From positions 868,001 to 932,000 of the forward strand of contig NHNW01000010.1 in assembly GCA_002786025.1 (NCBI GenBank): 64,000 bases of DNA, written 5' to 3'. This document shows, piece after piece, positions 23,100 through 33,417 of the stretch (position 1 is the stretch's first letter; each line of letters starts with the position of its first letter). The DNA comes from Zasmidium citrigriseum (taxonomy: Eukaryota > Ascomycota > Dothideomycetes > Mycosphaerellales > Mycosphaerellaceae). The notes under the pieces are model-generated. The model saw nothing but the letters and a program-made list of their open reading frames with translations. It was not told where the DNA came from and did not search any database. A program made the translations under genes and the position numbers.

Positions 23100-24326
23100 G
23101 CAGATTGATGCTCGATCACAGTTTGAGTATCAATGAACGACAGGATAGAGAAACTTATTGATAGCCAACGACATCATCACGATCTACAATGTTTTCAACA
23201 CTCTGCATCCTTATCAGATACAAATCTCGTGGCAGCCACATGTCCCCTCCTTCTCGCAGTACCCAAAACAGGCAAACAGAATTCCATCAAATCTCACGAT
23301 CCCAGCAGCCCTTGGTGACGCAGTGAGCAGTGAACAGCTCCAGGGTATCACGAACGAGATTGGTCAGCCACCCACACCTTCTTTCCGCAGTGTGGAATCG
23401 GAGGGGTGGATCACGCAATTTGACAAATGGTACCTCGTGCCTTCGTCGCTCTTACATATAGTGGTCAGAGTAGTCGCAGAGATGTAAAGTCGTGATCCTT
23501 CAAACGACCTACCCAGCCCAACAAAAGCGTCAATCATCTCACCAGCAAGTCATCCCAAAACCAGCATCATCGACAGCAATGGACAGACTCGCCTCCTACC
23601 TCGCCTTCACGCCCTCGTCAGGACAAGTCTTCGTCCCACCGATCTCTCCGCCTTCGAAACCTGCGACGCAGATCAAAGCCATTCCCAAGAAGTAGTATTC
23701 GGCAGATGAAATCAGCGTTATCAAATCTACGACATCATACGATGAACAGCCACCGGTCAGGCGACGCATCACAAGCCATCATTCACCACACATGAAGGAT
23801 CTTCCCTTCCATGACACGACTCAGCACCCAAGATGCCCTCGGCGATGAGGAAGGCGTAGAAACTTGCAAGCCAGATCCATGGAAGTGAAGGGACGGGAAG
23901 GGAGAGTTGTGAGTTGCAAAGGCACGATGATGATGACCAGGGCAGCAGAGGAAAGGAGAGCAGGACGCAATTGAGAAGTGGGCCTTCTACAAGACAACTC
24001 GATCGATTGTCCTAATGGAAAGTACCCTGTCCGTGAAGCCCGAGAGATTATCAGGTCTCTCGGAACATGCTATCTACTCGTATTTTTTGTTTTCATAAGT
24101 CGTGTCGCTCGTATCGGCCTTCCCGGCGCTCTGGTATCACATGCAGCTCTCCCAGCCCTTTCGAAGCCACGCCTAGTCATCATGCATCATCGTATCTAGA
24201 CCGCTCTTGTCCATGCCATCCTAGTCCAAAAAGCACAGAAAGCAACGCTTCGCTTGACAAAAGAAATCATCGGTGAGGTGTTCCGAATAGGTCCCAGTCG
24301 TCTTCAAAATCGTCGAGGAAGTGATT
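23100..24326. other. Convergent intergenic region, one small ORF inside
   Basis: The 1.2 kb lie between the 3' ends of the AIM24-like and DUF3824 genes. The only item worth a separate entry is the 38-codon ORF at 23579-23695. No RNA gene or repeat was recognised. Confidence 0.45.
23579..23695 (+). CDS. Possible 38-residue small protein
   Basis: The ORF starts MDRLASYLAFTPSSG and ends KAIPKK. Its codons favour C or G at the third position in a way that resembles neighbouring genes (GAC, CTC, GCC, TCC, TAC, TTC, GTC, ATC, AAG), and a CA-rich leader precedes the ATG. No domain or signal peptide was recognised. It may instead be chance or a terminal exon of an unrecognised gene. Confidence 0.3.
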   Translation: MDRLASYLAFTPSSGQVFVPPISPPSKPATQIKAIPKK

Positions 24327-26402
24327 CTATCTTCCGCCGTTTCTCGGAGCGTACGGGTTCCCACTAAGATCAGGAGGTGGTGGAGGAGCAGGTGAGCCTT
24401 GGCCGCCTTGTCCAGGAAGCAGAGGATAGCCGTTCTGTTGCATCTGGTAGCCCATGGCGATTTGTGGGTTCTTCTCGAGGATCGCCATCATGCGTTCGTG
24501 TCGTTCGCGCTCTTCCTGCTTCTGGCGAGCAATACGCTTCTTGCGGCGTTGCGCCTTCCGCTTTTCGATTTCCTGAATCTCACGCCTGGGAAGGAGCGAT
24601 GGTCAGCACACGTCATGTCTCAAAAGAAATATAGGACAACAATACCTCTGCTCGTTCATCTCCTTCCACTCAGAAAACGCACCCTTGATTCCGAGTGCGG
24701 CAATACCGACAGCTGCGGCGTCCTGGATCCACGCTTTCGTTTGTTTCTTGCGAGCTTCTTCTCTCGACATCTCGCCCTCTGCTACCAATCGATGACGCTT
24801 TTCGTGCGCCTCCATACTCGAATAAACTCCATGTGCTGCATGAATGGTCGCGATCGTGGCCAGACCAGCCGTGATGAGTTCTTTGCCACGCATATGTTTT
24901 CGTGTCTTCTCCATGTCTGTAGTACTACTGCTGTCGCTGGATACATTGTCGTCGTTGCCCTTGTCGCCGTTTCCTCGAGCAAGGGCTCCAGCGCCGGCAC
25001 CAGCTCCAGCGCCAGCCGCCAGGGCACCGGCATTTGAGCCATTAGTACCGCGAGCGACTTCGCGACCGGTAGCTGCGTCGGTCCGGCGAGTAGTCCCGGT
25101 ATCTGAATTCGGTGAGCCACGTCTGTCTCGGCGACGAGTGCGGGAGGGCACATACGAATCTGCGCTTGAGTTTGATGGTGAGCGTCTCTTGCGGGATTTG
25201 GAACGGACCCGGTCGTAGACTGCTTTGCCTGCGGCGGCCAAAGCACCGGCTCCTACAAGTCCCTTGATGGCACCGCTTCCTCCACCTCCACCTTCATCAC
25301 CGGCACCACGTCCACGGGACTGAGAGCGGCCTCGGAATCTGTCGATGATGCTACGAGAGCGAGAGCGTGGCGCACGGCTGTCAGGAGAGACATCGCGAGA
25401 GTCGACGCCACGACCACGAGACTTGGAGCGAGGACCATTGGCAAGGCGGTTGGCGGCGAGACCACCGATGACAGCTTCAGCCAAATGTCGCTTGGTCTTC
25501 TTGTCGGGATCGCGGTCGATGAGGCCGTCGATACCACCAGCTCCTATGGCAGCAGTGGCGATTCGCTTGCCCTTGTCGCCAGTCCATGGACCTGGTTCCT
25601 TGCGAGAACGGAAAGCCTCGACGGCACCGGCAACGAGTGCAGCCTGAGCAGCTTGCGCCCACTTTCGCTCGGTCTTCTTTTCACCGCCGCGGGTGCGACT
25701 GCTCTCGTCGGAGTCGTAGCCACGGCGACTACGCGCGCGGGAACGAGATCTGGCTGAGCGCCCACCGCGAGAGCCTGAGCGGGAGCGATCCTTCTTGTCT
25801 TTGTTGCCGAGGAGGCCGCCAACTACACCGCCAAGTCCAAGGCCTTCCAGCATGTCGCCGACACCTGACTTCTTGCGCTCACGGCGAGGTGGGGACTCGT
25901 CATACTCTGAATCGTAGTCTCTGTCGTCGCGGCGACGTCGCTCGCGCTCCTTGCGACGACCAGCGGCATAGCCAGCAGCGCCAGCCGCAGCTGGGACAGC
26001 GTAGTCGGTGTATCTGTCGTCGTCGTAGTCATCCGAATAGCGTCTGCCACCCGCGCTCTTGCTACGCCGCGGTGGGCCGTAGTCGTCATATTCGCGATAT
26101 CCAGAACGGCGGTAGTCACGGCCGGGTGGTGGGAAGTCTCGCGGGATGTCTTCGACGCTATCCTCACGTCCGCGGTAGACAAGCTCTGCTCCACGTGGTC
26201 CTGGGCCTTTGCCGCGCTCAATGTAGGTCTCCTCGCGCACGTAGTCCGGCTCGTCTCTGTCACGTGGTCGGGTTCGAACCTTGGTCACAGTCAGTCACAA
26301 TCATTCCTTCCAACGGCGGCGGTGAAGTTGATGAGGGCGGGGACTCACGTTGCGGTAGCGCCGCGGCTCGTCGTCGTAGCCGTACCCGTCGTAGGTACTC
26401 AT
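24327..26402 (-). CDS. DUF3824-domain protein, Arg/Ser/Asp-rich
   Basis: Three exons, 26349-26402, 24646-26279 and 24327-24585, give 648 residues. The first exon encodes only MSTYDGYGYDDEPRRYRN. The protein alternates Arg/Asp/Tyr-rich segments with RS/SR-like tracts (RSRSGSRGG, RSRSRARSR) and short Ala/Gly-rich hydrophobic stretches (VPAAAGAAGYAAGRR, LEGLGLGGVVGGLLG, ALAAGAGAGAGAGALA), a pattern seen in fungal DUF3824 proteins. The last exon adds a basic helix (KRKAQRRKKRIARQKQEERE) and a Pro-rich end. The family has no established function; RS tracts make RNA or chromatin association possible but unproven. Confidence 0.85.
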
Positions 26403-27388
26403 GGTGGGCGGTGGTGTGATCAGTCAGGGAAAAAGGCGTGGTAGGAAACAGAAGAAGTCGGGTTAAGGTGGGTGATGGGCAGCAAGTTAGGTTTCGTAGG
26501 TCTGGGACTGGAAGCTTGTCGGAGGAGGCTGACGGCGGGCGGAAGAAGGCTCCAGGTGGGGCATGCGTGAGAGGCAGGAGCGGGTTTCAGGGCGGCGGCG
26601 CGGCAGCCAAGACTGCCTTGTCCTTGCCGCTGACTGCTGGTGTCGAGAGCAATAGCAGTTGATGAATTGATGGTAGCGGGCTTGGTGTGCAGAAGCCGCG
26701 GAAGTGAGGCGGCGGCTGGCGGTTGGACTTGTGCCTTGTATTTGCTGGCAGCGAGTGACGACTGGAGTGAAGCGTGGGCGACGTCACTGCTGCGTGCTGT
26801 GGCAGCGGCGGCGGGTGCGAGGCTAGCGCGGTGCGTTTGGGCTGTGGGCTGCCCAACAGTGCCAATGATCAAGGATATGCAGTTCGCACCCCCGGCTGCT
26901 GTCTGTCTGCTGCGACTGGATCCCGGCAGCAAGAGGCGCGACACGTTTGCGCGCATTCTTCCAGCCTGCTCCCGTCTGCCACACGGCCTCTGACACTCTT
27001 GTGCGAACAGCCGCGTCTCGCACGACCAGATCGGCCGCCCTCTGCCTCAGCACGCGCTGCAGCATGGCGCGACGGGATGGCTCGCATACCGAAACCTTGA
27101 AGCTCCTGCCGCAGCTAGCGCAGGCTGTTCGCCATTTGCTGGTGCTTCAAAAGGTACCTTAGGCAGTCGGCAGTAATCTAGACTCGTATACCTCCAATTT
27201 CTCTCCCCCAACCCCCAACCCGCCCGTGCAGAAATTGCTTGCTGCCCGCTGCGAACACACGTGCAGAGCCTGTCTGCTCTGCGAGTCAACATCTCTGCCC
27301 GCCCTGACTCACCACCGCCCACGCCAACGCGCTGCTGCTATCTCCTGCGCAGCGTCGACGAACCGAACAGCTCCGGCAGTGGGCCGCC
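26403..27388. other. Divergent intergenic region between DUF3824 and kynurenine formamidase genes
   Basis: The 986 bp hold both 5' regions. Short overlapping frames on both strands have no recognisable content. Confidence 0.45.
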
Positions 27389-28300
27389 ATGGCCATGTCC
27401 GACGAGTGGCCTCAATTCCGAAAAGACATCACCTACGGCGGTGACTCCGTCCTCAACACCCTCCAGACCTGCATCCCGCGCCCGACTTCCTCCAACGACC
27501 GCAATCGGATATGGATAGTCTATGTCCACGGTGGCGCCTGGTTTGATCCGGACCAGACCGCGACGACTTTCGACAAGGCCCAGGATCAGCTTCTGAAGTC
27601 TCCCATTGCCGACCGCGTCGCCGGCTTTGCTTCAATAAACTACCGTCTGTCGCCTGCTCCCACGCATCCGACCAATCCCTCCAATCCGGCTGACCCGGCC
27701 CGCAACGCGAGGCACCCCGATCATATCAATGATGTGCTGGCTGCCATTCTGCACCTGCAGGAGACGTACCGTTTCGAAGACCGCTACATTCTGGTTGGCC
27801 ACTCTTGCGGTGCATGTCTTGTCCTCCAAGTCGCCATGAAGAGGTATTGGGGCTCGCAGTACGAATCAACCCTCGCGCTGGAGATGAATGTCGTACCCCC
27901 CGTTGCGATTCTCGGCATTGAAGGCCTGTACGATCTTGCCGCCTTGGTGAAGTATCACGACAGACTCTCACAGCCAATGTACCGCAACTTCGTCGAAAGC
28001 GCTTTCGGCCCGAACGAGGCCGAGTGGGCGGCCGTCAGTCCGACTCACTCCAACTTCAACGACACTTGGGAGGAGGGCAAGCTGGTGGTCATTGCACATT
28101 CGCACAGCGATGAACTCGTCGAGTGGGAGCAGCCAGAGTTGATGATGAACTCGCTCAGATCTCAGGGATTCAGAGATTCCGGATCAAGGAGGGCGAAGCT
28201 AATAGAACTGCAAGGCAAGCACGATCAAGTGTGGAGCGAGGGACACGAAGTTGCGAGAGCCATCGAATGGACGATCAAGGAGTTCTCCAACTCGCATTGA
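27389..28300 (+). CDS. BNA7: Kynurenine formamidase (arylformamidase), alpha/beta hydrolase
   Basis: The enzyme hydrolyses N-formyl-L-kynurenine to L-kynurenine and formate in tryptophan degradation and de novo NAD synthesis. The single exon encodes 303 residues. The signature HGGAW lies at 47-51 (oxyanion hole), the nucleophile S139 in GHSCGA, and the likely acid and base are D241 (HSHSDELVEW) and H278 (GKHDQVW). There is no signal peptide, consistent with a cytosolic enzyme. A second ATG two codons downstream (27395) is also possible as start. The partner genes of the pathway are not in the window. Confidence 0.93.
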   Translation: MAMSDEWPQFRKDITYGGDSVLNTLQTCIPRPTSSNDRNRIWIVYVHGGAWFDPDQTATTFDKAQDQLLKSPIADRVAGFASINYRLSPAPTHPTNPSNPADPARNARHPDHINDVLAAILHLQETYRFEDRYILVGHSCGACLVLQVAMKRYWGSQYESTLALEMNVVPPVAILGIEGLYDLAALVKYHDRLSQPMYRNFVESAFGPNEAEWAAVSPTHSNFNDTWEEGKLVVIAHSHSDELVEWEQPELMMNSLRSQGFRDSGSRRAKLIELQGKHDQVWSEGHEVARAIEWTIKEFSNSH

Positions 28301-28791
28301 TCGAATCGTTCTGGTTTCCGAAGCATTCACTTAATTCAGTGAGCCATCACGGGCATGATGACGTTGGACAGAGGGAGCGTTGGACTTGTCATTTCGAGAT
28401 ACCCTATGTTTGATTCCTCTATATCCCATTTGTCTTCAACAGTAACCAGGATTTGCAAAAGGACATCTTTGAAAACATGCTTATTATTACTACGCACGAA
28501 GGAAGTGGTCGGAGCCAATGACGCCAAGGTACTTTTTGACTTCTTCCCTGCCTCTGCGGTCAAGACAGCCACCCGAAGCTTACCAACACTAGCATTCGGC
28601 CATCCGGCGGGCTGCTTTCCACGAAGGAACAGCAGATGATCTTTAGCTTCTTACTTCTGACTTGTCTGGGACGAATGCGCGAACGTGTATCCTTGCACCG
28701 AGTTAGGGCACTGCTTATGGTTCGGCGAATTTGACTTGATATATTGCTGGTCATCTCTTCAGCTCTCAGCTCCACAAGAAAGACAATCAAT
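28301..28791. other. Intergenic upstream of the VOC-fold gene
   Basis: The 491 bp include a small inverted repeat (CACT-TAATTC-AGTG near 28327) soon after the formamidase stop, which could aid 3'-end formation, and a TGATATATTG sequence about 55 bp before the next ATG that may act as a TATA element. No gene seen. Confidence 0.4.
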
Positions 28792-29483
28792 ATGACAACA
28801 GCAGCAATGTCTTCATCCAATGGTACACAGAAAGTGCTCTCGCCATCCAAGCTGGCACACATCGTGCTCCGCACCAACAAATTCGAAGCGATGAAGAACT
28901 ACTACTGCACCTTCCTGGGTGGGCACGTTGTCCACGGAAACGAGTTCCTCGCTTTCATAACCTATGATGACGAGCACCATCGCATTGCTCTACTCGGGAA
29001 TCCAAACTTGCAGAACAATCCAGGAACGACGTCTGGTTTGGAACACATTGCATTTACATTTGATACTCTGCAGGATCTTTGTACGGCGTACAAGCAGAGA
29101 AAGGCGTTCGGTATCACGCCGGGATGGTGTGTCGTAAGTCATGTTTAAACCCGACTCGTTCTGCTATTACATACTGACAATGCTCCAAGAACCACGGCCC
29201 AACAACCTCCATGTACTACCGCGACCCAGACGGCAACATGATCGAGACCCAAGTCGACAATTTCGACACCGCAGAAGAAGCAACGGCATCCATGCTGACG
29301 GATGACTTCAAACAAAACTCTTTTGGCGCGGACTTCGATCCGGAAGAACTGTGTCGACGGGTCGAGGCTGGCGAGGATGATGCGGAAATCAAGAAGAAGC
29401 CGAGTGTCGGGCCGAGAGGCTTGGAGGCTTTGAAGGGAATCAAGGAGAAGATGATGAGTGGGACGACGGGTGAGAAATTGTGA
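28792..29483 (+). CDS. VOC-superfamily protein (glyoxalase/extradiol dioxygenase-like)
   Basis: Exons are 28792-29133 and 29190-29483; the 56-nt intron is phase 0 and the product has 211 residues. The ATG at 28792 was chosen; a second at 28807 is possible. The paired betaalphabeta modules of the vicinal oxygen chelate fold are visible. H23 (LAHIVLRT), H85 (LEHIAFTF) and E133 (NMIETQVDNF) match the usual metal ligands, and YYRDPDGNMIE is the typical strand-turn motif. Relatives include biphenyl-2,3-diol dioxygenase-like fungal proteins. Substrate is unknown. Its TGA ends at 29483, directly against the stop codon of the convergent CFEM gene. Confidence 0.9.
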
Positions 29484-30025
29484 TTAGGCGGCCGTCAAGG
29501 CAAGGATGATGCTGAGGATAAGCAATATCGATGCCATTGACAAAGCTGTTGCGGATCCAGTGTATGGTTGAATGCTCCCACTTGGTGAAGGAGGCGTGAC
29601 TGTTGTTCCGTTCGATGAGGAGTTGCTTCCAACCACTGGAACGGTGATGTTGAATTTCGAGCACACTTCTCCGAATAGCGTTGTAAATGCTGTCGAATCG
29701 TCAGCCCCATTATATCCCGAGTTCATCAATCAACTCACTGTAGAGGCTCTGACTCGGATTGCTACACTCCGTATTTGCACACGTCGAGATATTCGAAATG
29801 ATGCCTGTCTGTCTCACGCAATGACAATACTGGTCGGCGTTCGTACAGTTGACGGATGCAATGGCCGGTGGATCACATGTTTTCTGTCGAGGCGAGCGTT
29901 AGTGGACATACCTCAAGTTCTGTGATGGCGATGCTTACGATGCATGGTGGCAGTTGCTGGGCTTGAGGCCCAACTTGAGCAAGGGCGGTGGAGACGAGAA
30001 CAGCCCAAAGCATAGTGGATTGCAT
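29484..30025 (-). CDS. CFEM-domain protein, probably GPI-anchored
   Basis: Exons are 29939-30025, 29739-29883 and 29484-29689, giving 145 residues. An N-terminal signal peptide (MQSTMLWAVLVSTALAQVG) precedes a CFEM domain with eight cysteines: LPPCIKTC, VNCTNADQYCHC, STCANTEC and GEVC. The spacing C-x3-C and C-x3-D-x2-C-x-C matches the family, including the Asp that coordinates haem in characterised members. A Ser/Thr/Asn-rich stalk and a hydrophobic C-terminus (LSMASILLILSIILALTAA) suggest a GPI-attachment signal. The first intron uses the donor at 29938; an inner GTATGT donor would leave a 28-nt intron and break the C-x3-C spacing. A role in surface haem uptake, adhesion or virulence is known for some relatives only. 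Confidence 0.9.
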
Positions 30026-31113
30026 GATGGAATCTCGGACGAGTCCTGGAAAGATGGTGATACTGACGAGAAAGCGACTTCAGCTTTGAAGGTTGAAGTC
30101 GAGCGGCAAAAGTGGCAGCGGCGGAAACGTTGAGAAAAGGGGATGGCTGGTGGATTTGGGGGCCAAAGAGTTTGGAAACATTGACGACGGATTTGGTGAC
30201 ATGAAGTCTGGCTTCGCTTTTGGTTCTTTGCAGCACTGGACTACATGAGGCACTGAGATCCAATATAGTTGACTTTCTTGCGATGTAGTGGGTTGCAATG
30301 TCTCGTTCCCGGGCCTTTGGTGCCGTTTTGAGGTGTCGAAAGCAGGCTTCAGTGCCGCCTTGAACGGTCAATTCTTGGAGATCGAGTCTCTCTGATTGTG
30401 AGAAGGCAGAGCAAGCGAACGATGGTATCGAACACTTGATAATTCGCGAGAGAGACACGTAATAGATCGACGTATGGGGCGTTCGAGTGTAGGACGTTCG
30501 AGCAATACCGAGTCAAGCCTGCCAATCGAGACTTGCAAAGGGCTATCTGCAAAAGACACCGGCGAGAGAGAGTCACTATCACGTTGAACAGATCCCAGAT
30601 GAAGTGAGGAGTGCTCCATTCGATGAGTGATCCCCAAAGTCACAAGAGAGTCTAGTTGGAAACGAAGCTGGGAGGGAAGGGAAGCACACAAACCTTCGAC
30701 AGGCAAGGTGAAGGAACAACTGAAGGATCTAGTAGGACCCAGTATTGAGAGAAGTGAATACTCAAGTAAAAGTAAGAAGTGAAAGATCAACTGAAGGCAG
30801 TAGTAACAGCCAAGTGAAGAGAGCCTTCCTACCTGTTCTCCAATCCCCCGGAAAGATAATCCAGATCTATCCATCTACTCAATGCCTCTTTCAACGATCT
30901 CCAGGCGGAGAGCCTTCCAGATCGTGTCTCGCAGTATGGAATGGTGCTTCTTTGGCCTGGCAAACCGACATCTTGAGACATTCGTGAATGAGCCCGTAGA
31001 TGCTCATCAGTGAATGCTGTGATGGCCTTCCATATATATGGACTGAGCCTTGCAGTGATGGAGAGGGCACCAGCGATCTAATCGCATAAGCAGGAAGAAC
31101 TCACAAGCGACTA
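30026..31113. other. Intergenic between CFEM and a small unknown gene
   Basis: The 1.1 kb contain both divergent promoters. A 168-codon minus-strand frame at 30368-30874 has no recognisable content, and the sequence is Ser/Leu-rich as expected from a CT-rich tract. Confidence 0.4.
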
Positions 31114-31466
31114 ATGTCAAGACCAGGTTCCAACACTTCCAAAGAAGAGAAGCGCAAGTCAGGCGGCGGCGGTCGTCGTATTGACCCAAATCCAAATCCT
31201 AAGCCAGTTAGTACATCTTCATAACAATGTGAGGACTCACTACTGACCCAGTAAAGGACAACGCCGAACATCAAGTCGGCGAGGAAGTCTTCAAGAGAGA
31301 CAGTACTGACGAAGACTTCGACATCAACGGTCCGACCTTCACAGTGACGGAACGCCAACTGCGCAGCAATGAATGGCAGTATAGGTTGAAGGATCAGAAC
31401 CAGCAGCCGGTCAATAGCTCAGACGGAGGATGGTTCAAGGAGATACTCCTGAAGCGCAAGGAGTGA
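31114..31466 (+). CDS. Small protein of unknown function (103 residues)
   Basis: Two exons, 31114-31210 and 31252-31466, are joined across a 41-nt intron; the donor at 31211 is required because the upstream alternative at 31207 would place TAA in frame. The N-terminus is basic and Gly/Pro-rich (KEEKRKSGGGGRRIDPNPNPKP). The second part reads FTVTERQLRSNEWQYRLKD followed by GGWFKEILLKRKE, a pattern of aromatic residues resembling small fungal proteins with a chromo- or SH3-like beta barrel. No domain can be named safely. The intron is short even for fungi, so the model needs transcript support. Confidence 0.6.
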
Positions 31467-31658
31467 TTTGGATTGGGCGAGTCCTGGGATTACAAGCGGT
31501 CGCTACCCGGGGCGCGTGGAACGCCATGCAGGCTTTCATGTCGTACAGGCCGCAGGCTGAGCATGGGATGTACATAGCGCTCTTCAGAGTGACCGCAGTT
31601 CCTCGACTGAAAATCCGAGTCTTTCTCCAAATGCATCTCCACAGACACTCTCCCAATT

Positions 31659-33027
31659 ATGTCTTCTACCCAAGAGAAGAGCAGCGTAGATTCTCGTACT
31701 TTGAATGAGACAACCGATCGATCGTCATCAGAAGCGGCGTGCGATTTAGAGGCAGGCGTTCAGAGGCTGCCACGTCAGTATTAATGTGCGAGTACACCCT
31801 ATAGTTGTGCTAACTTCCGTAAGGATGGCGGTTCAGATTCTGGCGCTCGTCTGTATCCTCCACAGCCGCATCATCCTCCGATTTGGAGCAGCAGCCCGAT
31901 CCATGCCAATCTCTTACGAGAGCACGTCAGTGAGAGAACGCCGGACTGCATCGTCTATCGCTGACAGAAGCTTTAGTGGAGCGGTCACCCAAAGGCTATC
32001 CTCAGGTGGCCACCCTCCTTTGCAGCGATCACAACTTCCTGCAATTCCGCTCTTTCCGGTGCTTGCACACTCGGTTCGTGCTAGACCTACAGCGAGAGGT
32101 CGAAGTCCTGGAAGAAAAGCTCGATGAACTTGACGAGTTCGAAGCATCGCACGGGGACCCCGAGAAACTGATTTGCAAGTGGCGCGACGACAAATTCTCC
32201 ACACCTGATAGCATTCAAGACGAGAAGTTCCACAAGCGGTTTCGGAAGACAAGGCCCCAGATCCTGTCACAGTTGAAAGAGAAGCTCTTGGAATACGGTC
32301 AGTTGCCCCGTCTTGATGATTCTTCAGCACGGCCTGAGCTGATGTGGACCTCAAGACAATATGCTCCTGAGGACCAGAGAGGTGTTGACGTTGCAGAAGC
32401 CGTCCACTGGAGACTATGAAAGCGTCAAAGACTGGTTTATGGGCGATAAGCCACTCGTCAAGAGTGAAAACCAGTTCATTCGGCACAAAGAGGACATCGT
32501 AACTCTTCGGGCCGGTAGAGAGAGCGCAACATTCGATTGTTGGGTGGAACGCATGGTGATTCGGTTGGACAAGATGCTCAAAGGGCGATTCAAATGGCAC
32601 TTCATTCAGGTATGTTCATGTACCCGCCGGAAGACCGAGAAGCTGACAAGGCCGAAAGAACGTCTTCTCGACCCCTGAGCTTCGCGAGAAAACAACCAAC
32701 ACTCGCATCCACTACTACTCTCCGCACCGACTCGACGTCCTTGTAAACGGCATCATCACATTCGTGATCTTCGTTCTGATGGTGCTCCCGGTGGTCGTGC
32801 TCTACGAGCTTTCCGATATCGGGACTGCGAATCCCTTCGAAGCGATTGCCGTTCTCATCGTATTCACTCTCCTATTCGGATGCGCGATGTCAGGATTGAC
32901 CGGAGCAAATCGCCAAGAGCTGTTCGCTGCGTCAGCTGCATACTGTGCAGTTCTCGTGGTCTTCATTGGAAATTTCTCGCCGCAGACTGTCAGTGTCGAA
33001 GGCCCGGTACACATGCTCGACGGCTGA
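31659..33027 (+). CDS. DUF6594-domain membrane protein
   Basis: Five exons, 31659-31773, 31824-31925, 31977-32297, 32356-32609 and 32659-33027, join into 386 residues. The Ser-rich N-terminus leads to SPKGYPQVATLL and a long coiled segment (FVLDLQREVEVLEEKLDELDEF). Splicing at 32297/32356 creates LLEYDNMLLRTREVLTLQKPS, followed by DYESVKDWFMGDKPLV and FIRHKEDIVTLR, which match the conserved core of this fungal family. Three hydrophobic helices lie near the C-terminus (GIITFVIFVLMVLPVVVLYE; AIAVLIVFTLLFGCAMSG; LFAASAAYCAVLVVFIG). The family is abundant in plant-associated fungi and has no established function. Model confidence is high because four splices all restore family motifs. Confidence 0.88.
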
Positions 33028-33417
33028 GCGTGTGCCGTGGACTGCGCAGAAGATCAGGAAAGGGGACATCCTTCAGGGCCTCCGAATCGCAAGCAGAGAC
33101 TGAGAGATCGGGAGCGACTTGATGATATCTTTCGGACTTCGCATGGATGATGATGGCATGTTCTGTAGAGTAACGAGACTGGATGGATGAACTTGGAAAA
33201 GGCAGGATCGATAGGAAAGAGTTGGGAGTGAAGTCAAACGGCAGGATTCGTCCGAGAAACAAAGTTCATCGGCCGCCAAGCCCTCTCCTTGACCTCACCT
33301 CTTCCCACCGACACATCCACCAATACAATCGATCAAGACTTTTATCATTGGCTCAGATATACGAGCATATTCTAAAGAAGCTAATGTTGCTGGAACTATC
33401 GCCAAACAACGAGCTTC
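33028..33417. other. Convergent intergenic region
   Basis: The 390 bp lie between the stops of the DUF6594 and glutamate-cysteine ligase genes. Nothing else was seen. Confidence 0.5.

Noticed and set aside
26268..26282. GGTTCGAACC resembling a tRNA B-box
   Set aside because: It lies at the acceptor side of the DUF3824 first intron and encodes Val-Arg-Thr. No A-box or cloverleaf could be built around it.
25586..26419. 277-codon open frame on the plus strand
   Set aside because: It is exactly antisense to the Arg/Ser/Gly-rich DUF3824 gene, whose codon bias keeps the opposite strand open. Its own sequence is Arg/Cys-rich with no domain.
29911..29938. Short 28-nt intron model for the CFEM gene (inner GTATGT donor)
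   Set aside because: The length is below the range of the other introns here and it would break the conserved C-x3-C spacing. The outer GTAAGC donor gives 55 nt and the right spacing.
30368..30874. 168-codon minus-strand frame between CFEM and the small gene
   Set aside because: Ser/Leu-rich, arising from a CT-rich tract; no domain and no conserved start.
31207..31251. Donor at 31207 for the small gene at 31114
   Set aside because: With this donor the next codon would be TAA. The donor at 31211 keeps the frame open to a family-like C-terminus.
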